Assembly (NCBI GenBank): GCA_947371775.1
Contig: CANBQX010000016.1
Span: forward strand, 1 to 22,271
DNA: 22,271 nt
From: Comamonadaceae bacterium
Lineage (GTDB): Bacteria; Pseudomonadota; Gammaproteobacteria; Burkholderiales; Burkholderiaceae_C
Direction of reading: 5' to 3'
Shown here in pieces: positions 15,203-22,271 of this stretch; the first letter of the stretch is position 1; each line of letters opens with the position of its first letter. The position numbers and the translations under genes are program-made. Below the pieces are notes generated by a model. That model ran no database searches. It worked only from the letters and a program-made list of their open reading frames with translations, and was not told the DNA's origin.

Positions 15203-15868
15203 TCAGGCCTTGCCAATGGCGCCCGCAAATGCGTTGATGATGGCGCGAATGGGTTCGCGCTTGAGCTTGAGTGCGGCCTGGTTGACCACCAGGCGCGCGC
15301 TGATGTCCATGATGTGCTCCACCTCGACCAGCTTGTTGGCCTTGAGTGTGTTGCCGGTCGAGACCAAGTCCACAATCGCGTCCGCCATACCGACCAGGGG
15401 CGCGAGCTCCATGCTGCCGTAGAGCTTGATCAGGTCCACGTGCACGCCCTTGTTGGCAAAAAATTCCCGCGCAATCGCCACGTACTTGGTCGCCACTTTG
15501 AGGCGCGCGCCTTGGCGCACCGCGTGGGCATAGTCAAAGTCGGCACGCACGGCCACGCTGATGCGGCACTTGGAAATTTGCAAGTCCAGGGGCTGAAACA
15601 GGCCCGCGCCACTGGTGGCGCTGCCCCAGTCGCCGCCGTGCTCGAGCAGCGTGTCTTTGCCGGTAATGCCCATGTCGGCACCGCCAAACTGCACATAGGT
15701 TGGTACGTCGGTGGCGCGCACCACCAGCACTCGGACGCCAGGCTGGTTGGTGTCCAAAATCAGCTTGCGCGATTTTTCGGGGTCGTCCAGCACCTCAATG
15801 CCTGCGGCACGCAGCAGGGGCAGCGTCTCTTCAAAAATGCGGCCTTTGGACAAGGCGATGGTGATCAT
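15203..15868 (-). CDS. hisG: ATP phosphoribosyltransferase, short form
   Basis: The 221-residue enzyme starts histidine synthesis by joining PRPP to ATP. It begins MITIALSKGRIFEE and has the PRPP-binding loop DLVSTGNTLKAN at about 166-177. It ends soon after, without the C-terminal regulatory domain of the long form (about 300 residues). Short HisG normally works as a complex with HisZ, a HisRS-like regulatory subunit; no hisZ is in this window. The gene is first of the his genes, 47 bases after murA. No leader peptide or attenuator rich in His codons was seen in that gap. Confidence 0.96.
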   Translation of the reverse strand: MITIALSKGRIFEETLPLLRAAGIEVLDDPEKSRKLILDTNQPGVRVLVVRATDVPTYVQFGGADMGITGKDTLLEHGGDWGSATSGAGLFQPLDLQISKCRISVAVRADFDYAHAVRQGARLKVATKYVAIAREFFANKGVHVDLIKLYGSMELAPLVGMADAIVDLVSTGNTLKANKLVEVEHIMDISARLVVNQAALKLKREPIRAIINAFAGAIGKA

Positions 15869-15915
15869 GGTGGTCTCGCTGGTGGGTTCAGTTCAGTGTC
15901 AGGGCCATCAACAGG

Positions 15916-17181
<1,266 letters not shown>

Positions 17182-17196
17182 GGTATCAACAGCCGG

Positions 17197-17439
17197 TCAG
17201 GCCGGTTTTTGGGCCCATTCAGCCGGGGTGTAGGTCTTCATTGACAAGGCGTGCACCTCGTCGGTTTGCATGCGGGTGCCCAGGGTGGCGTAGACCTGCT
17301 GGTGGCGCGCGATCAGACGTTTGCCCTCAAACGCGGCGGACACGATGGTGGCGTACCAGTGGCGGCCATCGCCCTCGAGTGCGCAGTGCTCGCAGGGCAG
17401 GCCGGCGGTGATCAGGGCTTGGAGTTGGTCGGCGGTCAT
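17197..17439 (-). CDS. ibaG: BolA-family protein (IbaG/YrbA type)
   Basis: This 80-residue small BolA/IbaG protein has the fold with a helix-turn-helix-like surface. In the family it binds monothiol glutaredoxins through [2Fe-2S] clusters and acts in iron-sulfur trafficking or stress. C16 or C19 in the LPCEHCALEG loop and the conserved H63 in DEVHALSMKTYTP are the candidate ligands. The frame is open upstream to 17532, but the ATG at 17439 gives the normal family length and N-terminus MTADQLQALI. There is no clear Shine-Dalgarno sequence. The gene follows a hairpin plus T tract at the yadH stop and precedes murA by 15 bases. Confidence 0.92.
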   Translation of the reverse strand: MTADQLQALITAGLPCEHCALEGDGRHWYATIVSAAFEGKRLIARHQQVYATLGTRMQTDEVHALSMKTYTPAEWAQKPA

Positions 17440-17451
17440 GGGTGCAATACG

Positions 17452-17489
17452 AAAAAAATCAGCTGCGGATTTTGTAGCCACTGCGCAGC
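17452..17489 (-). terminator. Possible weak intrinsic terminator at the end of yadH
   Basis: On the minus strand GCTGCG (17489-17484) pairs with CGCAGC (17467-17462) around a 16-base loop. The TGA stop of yadH follows, and then seven Ts (17458-17452). The stem is short (6 bp) and the loop long, so termination would be partial. It lies in front of ibaG-murA-his and could lower readthrough from the mla-yadGH genes. Confidence 0.35.
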
Positions 17490-18214
17490 ATTTGCAGGGC
17501 AATGCCGCTGACCAGCAGCAATGCCACGCCAACCACGCCCAAGCTCAGCCAGGGCGATACGTCACTGACGCCAAAAAAGCCATAGCGAAAGCCGTCGATC
17601 ATGTAGAAGAACGGGTTGAAGTGGCTCACGCCCTGCCAAAACGCAGGCAAGGAATGGATCGAATAAAAAACGCCGCTCAAAAACGTCATGGGCATGACAA
17701 CAAAATTTTGAAAGGCGGCGAGCTGGTCAAATTTCTCCGCCCACAGGCCTGCAATCAAGCCCAAGGTGCCCATGAGCGCAGCGCCCATCAGCGCAAAAGC
17801 CACAATGAACCAGGGCTGGGCAAATCCGATGGGCGTGAACAGTGCAGAAATCACAAACACCCCGGCGCCCACCACCAAGCCGCGCACCACGGCAGCGCCC
17901 ACATAGGCCACAAACCAGTGCCAATAGGACAGCGGGGTGAGCATGATGAAGACCAAATTGCCCATGACCTTGCTCATGATGAGCGAAGACGAACTGTTGG
18001 CAAACGCGTTTTGCAGCAAGCTCATCATGGCCAAGCCAGGCACCAGAAACGCCGTGTAGCTGACCTGGTCATAGACCTTGACGTGGTCTTCCAGCGCATG
18101 GCCAAAAATCAGCAGGTACAGCATGGCGGTAAGCACCGGCCCGGCGATGGTTTGAAAAGCCACCTTCCAAAAGCGCAGGATTTCTTTGTACAGCAGGGTT
18201 TGCCAGCCGTTCAT
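17459..18214 (-). CDS. yadH: ABC-2 type exporter permease (YadH-like)
   Basis: The 251-residue inner-membrane protein has about six hydrophobic segments and belongs to the ABC-2 permease family. The segment FLSGVFYSIHSLPAFWQ and the later NPFFYMIDGFRYGF stretch (about 207-220) are typical of the YadH/NodJ group. It pairs with the ATPase encoded just upstream; the two genes overlap by four bases (ATGA). The substrate is unknown. Neighbouring mla and murA genes suggest an envelope molecule, but that is only context. Confidence 0.92.
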   Translation of the reverse strand: MNGWQTLLYKEILRFWKVAFQTIAGPVLTAMLYLLIFGHALEDHVKVYDQVSYTAFLVPGLAMMSLLQNAFANSSSSLIMSKVMGNLVFIMLTPLSYWHWFVAYVGAAVVRGLVVGAGVFVISALFTPIGFAQPWFIVAFALMGAALMGTLGLIAGLWAEKFDQLAAFQNFVVMPMTFLSGVFYSIHSLPAFWQGVSHFNPFFYMIDGFRYGFFGVSDVSPWLSLGVVGVALLLVSGIALQMLRSGYKIRS

Positions 18215-19158
18215 GCTGCCACCTCGGCTGCCGCAGCTTGGCCGGAATGCTTTTGCATCACGTCCAAAAATACGTCCTCTAAATCCGCCTTGCGAATTTC
18301 CACATCCTGTGCCACCAGGCCCGACTCCCGCACGGCAGCCAAAAAGCGCTCAATTTCGAGCGCGTCGTGCGCCGGAAACTGCACGATGCGCCCTGTTACC
18401 CGCGCCTGCGCCGCCAAAGCGGCGGGCAATGCGCCATCCACCTTGAAGCGCAGCACATTGCTGGACGCCGCTTTGAGCAAGGTGCTGGTGTGGTCCAGAG
18501 CCACGATGCGGCCGGACTTGAGCATGGCAATGCGACCGCACAAGGCCTCGGCCTCCTCCAGGTAGTGCGTGGTCAAGAGCACGGTGTGGCCTTCTTTGTT
18601 GAGCTTGGCAATGAACTGCCACAGCGTCTGGCGCAGCTCCACGTCCACACCGGCGGTGGGTTCGTCCAGCACGATGACCGGTGGCTTGTGCACCAGCGCC
18701 TGCGCCACCAGCACCCGGCGCTTCATCCCGCCCGAGAGCTGGCGCATATTCGCATGGGCTTTGTCGGCCAGGCCCAGGCTTTCCAACAATTCATCAATCC
18801 AGGCCTCGTTGTTTTTGACGCCGAAATAGCCCGACTGGATGCGCAAAGCTTCGCGCACATTGAAAAACGGGTCAAACACCAGCTCTTGCGGTACCACGCC
18901 GAGCTTGCGTCGCGCCGCAGCAAAGTCTTTTTGCACGTCGCTGCCGAGCACGCTCGCAGAACCTGAGGTGGGACGAGTGAGGCCGGCCAGCATGCTGATC
19001 ATGGTGGTCTTGCCCGCACCATTGGGGCCCAGCAGGCCGAAAAACTCGCCCTCCTCGATACCGAGGCTGACGTCGTCAACTGCGAGGAATTGGGTGCCAG
19101 CTGGTCCTTTGGGGGACGAATAGGCTTTGGAGATAGATTGGAAAGAGATGGCGAGCAT
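18211..19158 (-). CDS. yadG: ABC transporter ATP-binding protein (YadG-like)
   Basis: The 315-residue cytoplasmic ATPase powers the YadH-like permease. Walker A GPNGAGKTT is at 44-52, the Q-loop at Q91, the signature LSGGMKRR at 141-148, Walker B with catalytic glutamate VIVLDEP at 161-167, and the switch histidine H198 in TTHYLEEAE. A C-terminal domain of about 95 residues follows, as in drug and polysaccharide ABC-2 exporters. The ribosome-binding site is weak. It starts 14 bases after mlaB and overlaps yadH by four bases. Confidence 0.94.
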   Translation of the reverse strand: MLAISFQSISKAYSSPKGPAGTQFLAVDDVSLGIEEGEFFGLLGPNGAGKTTMISMLAGLTRPTSGSASVLGSDVQKDFAAARRKLGVVPQELVFDPFFNVREALRIQSGYFGVKNNEAWIDELLESLGLADKAHANMRQLSGGMKRRVLVAQALVHKPPVIVLDEPTAGVDVELRQTLWQFIAKLNKEGHTVLLTTHYLEEAEALCGRIAMLKSGRIVALDHTSTLLKAASSNVLRFKVDGALPAALAAQARVTGRIVQFPAHDALEIERFLAAVRESGLVAQDVEIRKADLEDVFLDVMQKHSGQAAAAEVAA

Positions 19159-19172
19159 GGGAAAGCGCGATT

Positions 19173-19439
19173 TTACGCGCCACCAAGCAGTGCCTCTACG
19201 CCATAGAGAGTGGCCAGTGCCATCAGCTGGGCCGACAACCCTTGCACCAGGACTTTTTTGTTCAGCCGGGCGCCCGCGCGCTGCAGCTCCAGCAAGACCG
19301 CCAAGGCCGACGAATCAAAGCGGGTCAATCCGCTGGCGTCCAGAATCGCGGGGCTGGCCTCCGTTGCCAAGGCCTGGCCCAGTTCACGCAGGCAGGCCGA
19401 GGCCTGGTCGTGCGTTAGAGTGTCAGGCAAGTGCAACAC
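19173..19439 (-). CDS. mlaB: STAS-domain protein MlaB
   Basis: The 88-residue single STAS domain is the cytoplasmic subunit that binds MlaF and supports activity of the MlaFEDB complex. The conserved loop-helix region DASGLTRFDSSALAVLLE is at about 34-51. The start is GTG (19439-19437), one base after the mlaC stop, so translation is probably coupled to mlaC. An ATG overlaps here but is in another frame. Confidence 0.88.
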   Translation of the reverse strand: MLHLPDTLTHDQASACLRELGQALATEASPAILDASGLTRFDSSALAVLLELQRAGARLNKKVLVQGLSAQLMALATLYGVEALLGGA

Positions 19440-19440
19440 A

Positions 19441-20076
19441 TCAAACTTTCTTGCTATTGGTTTTGTTGCGCGTGGCCAGCGACTCGATCAATCCGTCAAT
19501 GCCCTTGGCGTTGATTTCCTGCGCGAACTGGCTTTTGTAGGTTTCCACCAACCACACGCCCAGCACATTGAGGTTGTAAATGCGCCAGCCCGCACCCTGG
19601 CCCGGTGTTTTTTCAAGCCGGTAGTCCAATTGGATGGGGTCGCCGCCGCCACGCACCTCGGTCTTGACAACCAATTCCTTGTCCTCTGGGGACGCGCGCA
19701 GGGGCTTGATGACCACCACCTGGTCACTGACTTGCGACAGGGCACCGGCATAGGTGCGTACCAGCAGAATTTTGAATTCATCTTGCAAGCGTTTTTGCTG
19801 CTCCGGCGTGGCCTGGCGCCAGCCCGGGCCGACGGCCGAGGCGGTCATGCGCTGAAAATCGACGTGGGGCATGATGCGTGTATCCACCAGGGTCACGATA
19901 CGTGCGATATCGCCGCTGCGCATGGCTTTGTCGCCCTTGATGGTGTCCAGCACATCGACCGATACGCGCTTGATGAAGGCATCCGGCGCTTCGTCATCGG
20001 CCCATGCGCGTCCCATGCACAGCAGTGCGGCCAGGGCGAACAGCGCCCACTGGCGGATAAAGAAATGGCGGTTCAT
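19441..20076 (-). CDS. mlaC: Periplasmic phospholipid-binding protein MlaC
   Basis: The 211-residue Tgt2/MlaC-family protein shuttles phospholipid between outer-membrane MlaA and inner-membrane MlaFEDB. A Sec signal peptide covers residues 1-26 and ends ...GRAWA before DDEAPDAF. The mature protein shows the MlaC pattern, including FQRMTASAVGPGWRQATPEQ and a later YNLNVLGVWLVETYKSQF stretch. AAGGA 6-7 bases upstream supports the ATG at 20076 over an in-frame ATG eight codons earlier. It lies 26 bases after mlaA and one base before mlaB. Confidence 0.95.
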   Translation of the reverse strand: MNRHFFIRQWALFALAALLCMGRAWADDEAPDAFIKRVSVDVLDTIKGDKAMRSGDIARIVTLVDTRIMPHVDFQRMTASAVGPGWRQATPEQQKRLQDEFKILLVRTYAGALSQVSDQVVVIKPLRASPEDKELVVKTEVRGGGDPIQLDYRLEKTPGQGAGWRIYNLNVLGVWLVETYKSQFAQEINAKGIDGLIESLATRNKTNSKKV

Positions 20077-20102
20077 AAATTTCCTTGTTGTGCCGTGCAA
20101 TT

Positions 20103-20840
20103 TTACGGCGCGGGTTCCGGGCTCTCGGGTTCTTCACCATCGTAGAGGCGGTAGCGTTGCCGTTGAAAATACGAATCTCGGGTAAAGGAATAGGCGTCGA
20201 GCGCTGCGCCGTCGATAACCTCTCCGGCCTTCAGGTAGGTAGCGCGCACATCCACCACGCTGAGCACCGTCAGGCCGTCACGCGTCGGCACGTCCTGTAC
20301 GTGCGACACGAGGTTGCCCTGGTAGTCCACCGGCCAAGCGACCAATTCGCGCAAGGTGTAAGGGCCCAGCAGGGGCACCACGACATAAGGGCCTGGACTG
20401 ACACCCCAGCGCCCCAGCGTCAAGCCGAAGTCTGCAGGGTGCTTTTCAATATTCATGTCACTGGCCACGTCGATGAACCCCAGCAATCCGACGGTGCTGT
20501 TGATCATGACCCGCCCCACGCTATCACTTGTGGCCTGGCTTTTGAGCGTGAGGGCATTGTTCACCGCATACCAGACATCGCCCACATTGCCAAAAAAATT
20601 GGTCACGCCTTTGCGCATCCAATGGGGCGCCACCTTGATGTAGGCCGAGGCCACAGGCTTTATCACCGCGCGATCCAAGGCGTCATTGAAGGAATACACC
20701 GAACGGTTGAACGATTCCAAGGGATCACGCGGATCGGCCTGCACGGGCAGCGTGCAGGCGAAAATACACAAGAAAGCGAGGGCTGCGCCTTTTGCAGTAC
20801 CTTGCAGTCGGCGCTCCAGGCGCAAGCCTTCAGACGGCAT
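20103..20840 (-). CDS. mlaA: Outer-membrane phospholipid-removal protein MlaA (VacJ)
   Basis: The 245-residue MlaA family member takes mislocalised phospholipid from the outer leaflet of the outer membrane and passes it to MlaC. The hallmark DPLESFNRSVYSFND is at about 39-53, with further conserved blocks FFGNVGDVWYAVNN and DFGLTLGRWGVSPGPYVVVPLLGP. MlaA is normally a lipoprotein. Here the signal ends IFAC29-TLPVQA-DP, an imperfect lipobox, with a good signal peptidase I site after VQA. Start 20840 lies four bases after the mlaD stop; an ATG at 20873 would overlap mlaD. In Escherichia coli mlaA is unlinked, but here it is inside the mla operon. Confidence 0.95.
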   Translation of the reverse strand: MPSEGLRLERRLQGTAKGAALAFLCIFACTLPVQADPRDPLESFNRSVYSFNDALDRAVIKPVASAYIKVAPHWMRKGVTNFFGNVGDVWYAVNNALTLKSQATSDSVGRVMINSTVGLLGFIDVASDMNIEKHPADFGLTLGRWGVSPGPYVVVPLLGPYTLRELVAWPVDYQGNLVSHVQDVPTRDGLTVLSVVDVRATYLKAGEVIDGAALDAYSFTRDSYFQRQRYRLYDGEEPESPEPAP

Positions 20841-20844
20841 AGGT

Positions 20845-21324
20845 TTAGTCCGCTGCCTTCGCACCGGCGCCATCTGCGGCCTTGTTGTACAGGAACTGGC
20901 TGATCAAACTCTCCAACACCACGGCCGACTGGGTGCTAGAAATAGTGTCGCCGGCTGCCAACACCTCCTCGGACGCACCGGCTTCAATGCCCAGGTACTG
21001 CTCTCCCAGCAAGCCGCTGGTGAGAATTTTGAGCGAGCTGTCTTTGGGAAAGACGTAACGACTTTCCATGGCCAACACCACACGGGCCTGAAAGGACTTG
21101 TCGTCGAATACGATTTTCTCGACGCGGCCTACGACCACGCCCGCGCTGCGCACAGCGGCCTTGGGCTTGAGACCACCCACGTTGTCAAACTTTGCCGTCA
21201 CCGAGTAGGTTTTTTGAAAGTTCAAGCTCAGCAAATTGGCCGATTGCAAGGCCAAGAAAAGGATGGCGACGGCCCCGATCAGCACAAACAGCCCTACCCA
21301 CACATCATTTTTAGAGCGCTGCAT
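20845..21324 (-). CDS. mlaD: MCE-domain phospholipid transport protein MlaD
   Basis: The 159-residue protein has an N-terminal membrane helix (about 9-27) and one MCE domain (about 39-115), including VRSAGVVVGRVEKI and LLGEQYLGIEAG. MlaD forms a hexameric periplasmic ring on MlaFE through which lipid passes. The C-terminal part after the MCE domain has the LISQFLYNK hydrophobic helix that closes the pore in the family. AAGG lies 6 bases before the ATG. The gene is 21 bases after mlaE and 4 before mlaA. Confidence 0.96.
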   Translation of the reverse strand: MQRSKNDVWVGLFVLIGAVAILFLALQSANLLSLNFQKTYSVTAKFDNVGGLKPKAAVRSAGVVVGRVEKIVFDDKSFQARVVLAMESRYVFPKDSSLKILTSGLLGEQYLGIEAGASEEVLAAGDTISSTQSAVVLESLISQFLYNKAADGAGAKAAD

Positions 21325-21345
21325 GCAACACCTTTCTAGTCACCG

Positions 21346-22128
21346 TTAAATCGTAAACATCATGGCGGTCAGAATGAAATCCAACGCCAATACCGCCAAA
21401 GAAGCCACTACCACTGTGCGGGTGGTGGCACTGGCCACGCCTTCGGGCGTGGGCTGCGCGTCGAACCCCTGTAGCAGGGCAACAAACGTCACGGTGAAGC
21501 CGAACACCACACTTTTGACGATTCCGTTGCCCACATCGCGCCAGACGTCCACTCCGCCCTGGATTTGACTCCAGAAGGAGCCCGAGTCCACGCCAATCAT
21601 CAAGACGCCAACGACCCAGCCACCAATAATGCCCATGGCACTGAACACTGCCGCCAGCAGCGGCATGGTGATCACGCCCGCCCAAAAGCGCGGCGCCAGG
21701 ACGCGCAGCACCGGATCCACCGCCATCATTTCCATCACGCTGATTTGCTCACCGGCTTTCATCAAACCAATTTCTGCGGTCAGTGAGGTCCCGGCACGCC
21801 CCGCGAACAGCAGCGCAGTGACCACCGGTCCGAGTTCGCGCACCAAACTCAGTGCCACCAGCAAGCCCAGTGCCTCTGACGAGCCGTAGCGCTGTAACGT
21901 GTAGTAGCCCTGCAGGCCAAAGACAAAACCCACAAACAAACCCGACACCGCGATGATGACGAGCGAGTAATTGCCCAAAAAGTGAATTTGGTCGCGCACC
22001 AGCGCAAAGCGGCGCCAGCTCTCTGGCAAGGTCGTCAGCAGGCGAAAAAACAGGCGCGCAGCGTGGCCGATATCTGCAATTTGGCGGCGCACCGCATAGC
22101 CAATGTTGCCGGGATTGAATCCGCTCAT
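21346..22128 (-). CDS. mlaE: Phospholipid ABC transporter permease MlaE
   Basis: This 260-residue inner-membrane permease of the MlaE/YrbE family has about five or six hydrophobic segments. The family core is clear: VRELGPVVTALLFAGRAG followed by AEIGLMKAGEQISVMEMM (about 95-134). It binds the MlaF ATPase and the MlaD ring. Its ATG overlaps the mlaF stop by four bases (ATGA), implying translational coupling. Confidence 0.97.
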   Translation of the reverse strand: MSGFNPGNIGYAVRRQIADIGHAARLFFRLLTTLPESWRRFALVRDQIHFLGNYSLVIIAVSGLFVGFVFGLQGYYTLQRYGSSEALGLLVALSLVRELGPVVTALLFAGRAGTSLTAEIGLMKAGEQISVMEMMAVDPVLRVLAPRFWAGVITMPLLAAVFSAMGIIGGWVVGVLMIGVDSGSFWSQIQGGVDVWRDVGNGIVKSVVFGFTVTFVALLQGFDAQPTPEGVASATTRTVVVASLAVLALDFILTAMMFTI

Positions 22129-22271
22129 GCTGCACGCTCCGGTCCAAAGTCCTCTTGCACGCTCACACTGGGGTAATGAAAGCGCACGGGCCCATCCGCC
22201 AAGGCGTGCACGTACTGGTAGACCAGCGGATCGGTGCTCTGGCGCACCTCGTCTGGGGTACCTTGAACTGC
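22125..22271 (-). CDS. mlaF: Phospholipid ABC transporter ATPase MlaF (C-terminal end only)
   Basis: The window edge cuts this gene; the last 48 codons and TGA are present. The frame reads AVQGTPDEVRQSTDPLV, then YQYVHALADGPVRFHYPS, and ends VQEDFGPERAA. The G-T-P-x-E/D pattern followed by a DPxVxQF-like segment and DGPVxF is the usual end of MlaF, and the overlap with mlaE supports it. The nucleotide-binding motifs lie outside the window. Confidence 0.88.
   Translation of the reverse strand, partial: AVQGTPDEVRQSTDPLVYQYVHALADGPVRFHYPSVSVQEDFGPERAA

Noticed and set aside
15869..15915. His attenuator or leader peptide before hisG
   Set aside because: The 47-base gap from murA is too short; no run of His codons and no competing hairpins were seen.

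Overview
The window is a dense, high-GC chromosomal housekeeping region from a betaproteobacterium. It is most likely a member of the Burkholderiales close to Comamonadaceae (Rhodoferax/Polaromonas-like). This placement is an inference from gene order and protein character: mla genes joined to murA and a compact his operon, then tatABC, an HtrA protease and petABC-sspA. No insertion sequences, phage genes, CRISPR arrays, tRNAs or rRNAs were seen.

Almost everything reads on the minus strand, so the layout is best followed from the right edge to the left. (1) 22271-19173: a phospholipid-transport operon, mlaF (partial)-mlaE-mlaD-mlaA-mlaC-mlaB. (2) 19158-17459: a two-gene ABC-2 exporter of the YadG/YadH type. 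(3) 17439-15916: a BolA-family gene (ibaG) and murA. (4) 15868-8192: the histidine pathway, hisG-hisD-hisC-hisB-hisH-hisA-[hexose-6-phosphate mutarotase]-hisF-hisI-hisE. Nine of its ten genes are his genes, and several neighbours are joined by 4-8 base start/stop overlaps. (5) 8157-6192: a HIT-family hydrolase followed by tatA-tatB-tatC. (6) 5036-6178, the only plus-strand gene: a membrane-anchored DegS/HtrA-like protease, convergent with tatC. (7) 4911-1: a Nif3-like metal protein, a PdxA-family dehydrogenase, petA-petB-petC (cytochrome bc1 complex) and the start of sspA, which lies behind a strong intrinsic terminator.

Functionally the region combines envelope lipid homeostasis (Mla, YadGH, MurA), histidine synthesis, export of folded proteins (Tat), envelope proteolysis and respiration. 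The Rieske protein PetA is a classic Tat substrate encoded close to tatABC. The longest stretches without a gene are 4912-5035 (divergent promoter region, 124 bp) and 92-196 (petC-sspA spacer, 105 bp); no gene-free stretch exceeds 300 bases.

I found no convincing new multi-gene system. The points most worth a second look are the terminator/attenuator directly in front of sspA, the mutarotase gene embedded in the his operon, the KR-type Tat signal on PetA, the atypical signal peptide of MlaA, and hairpins at the tatA and yadH stop codons.
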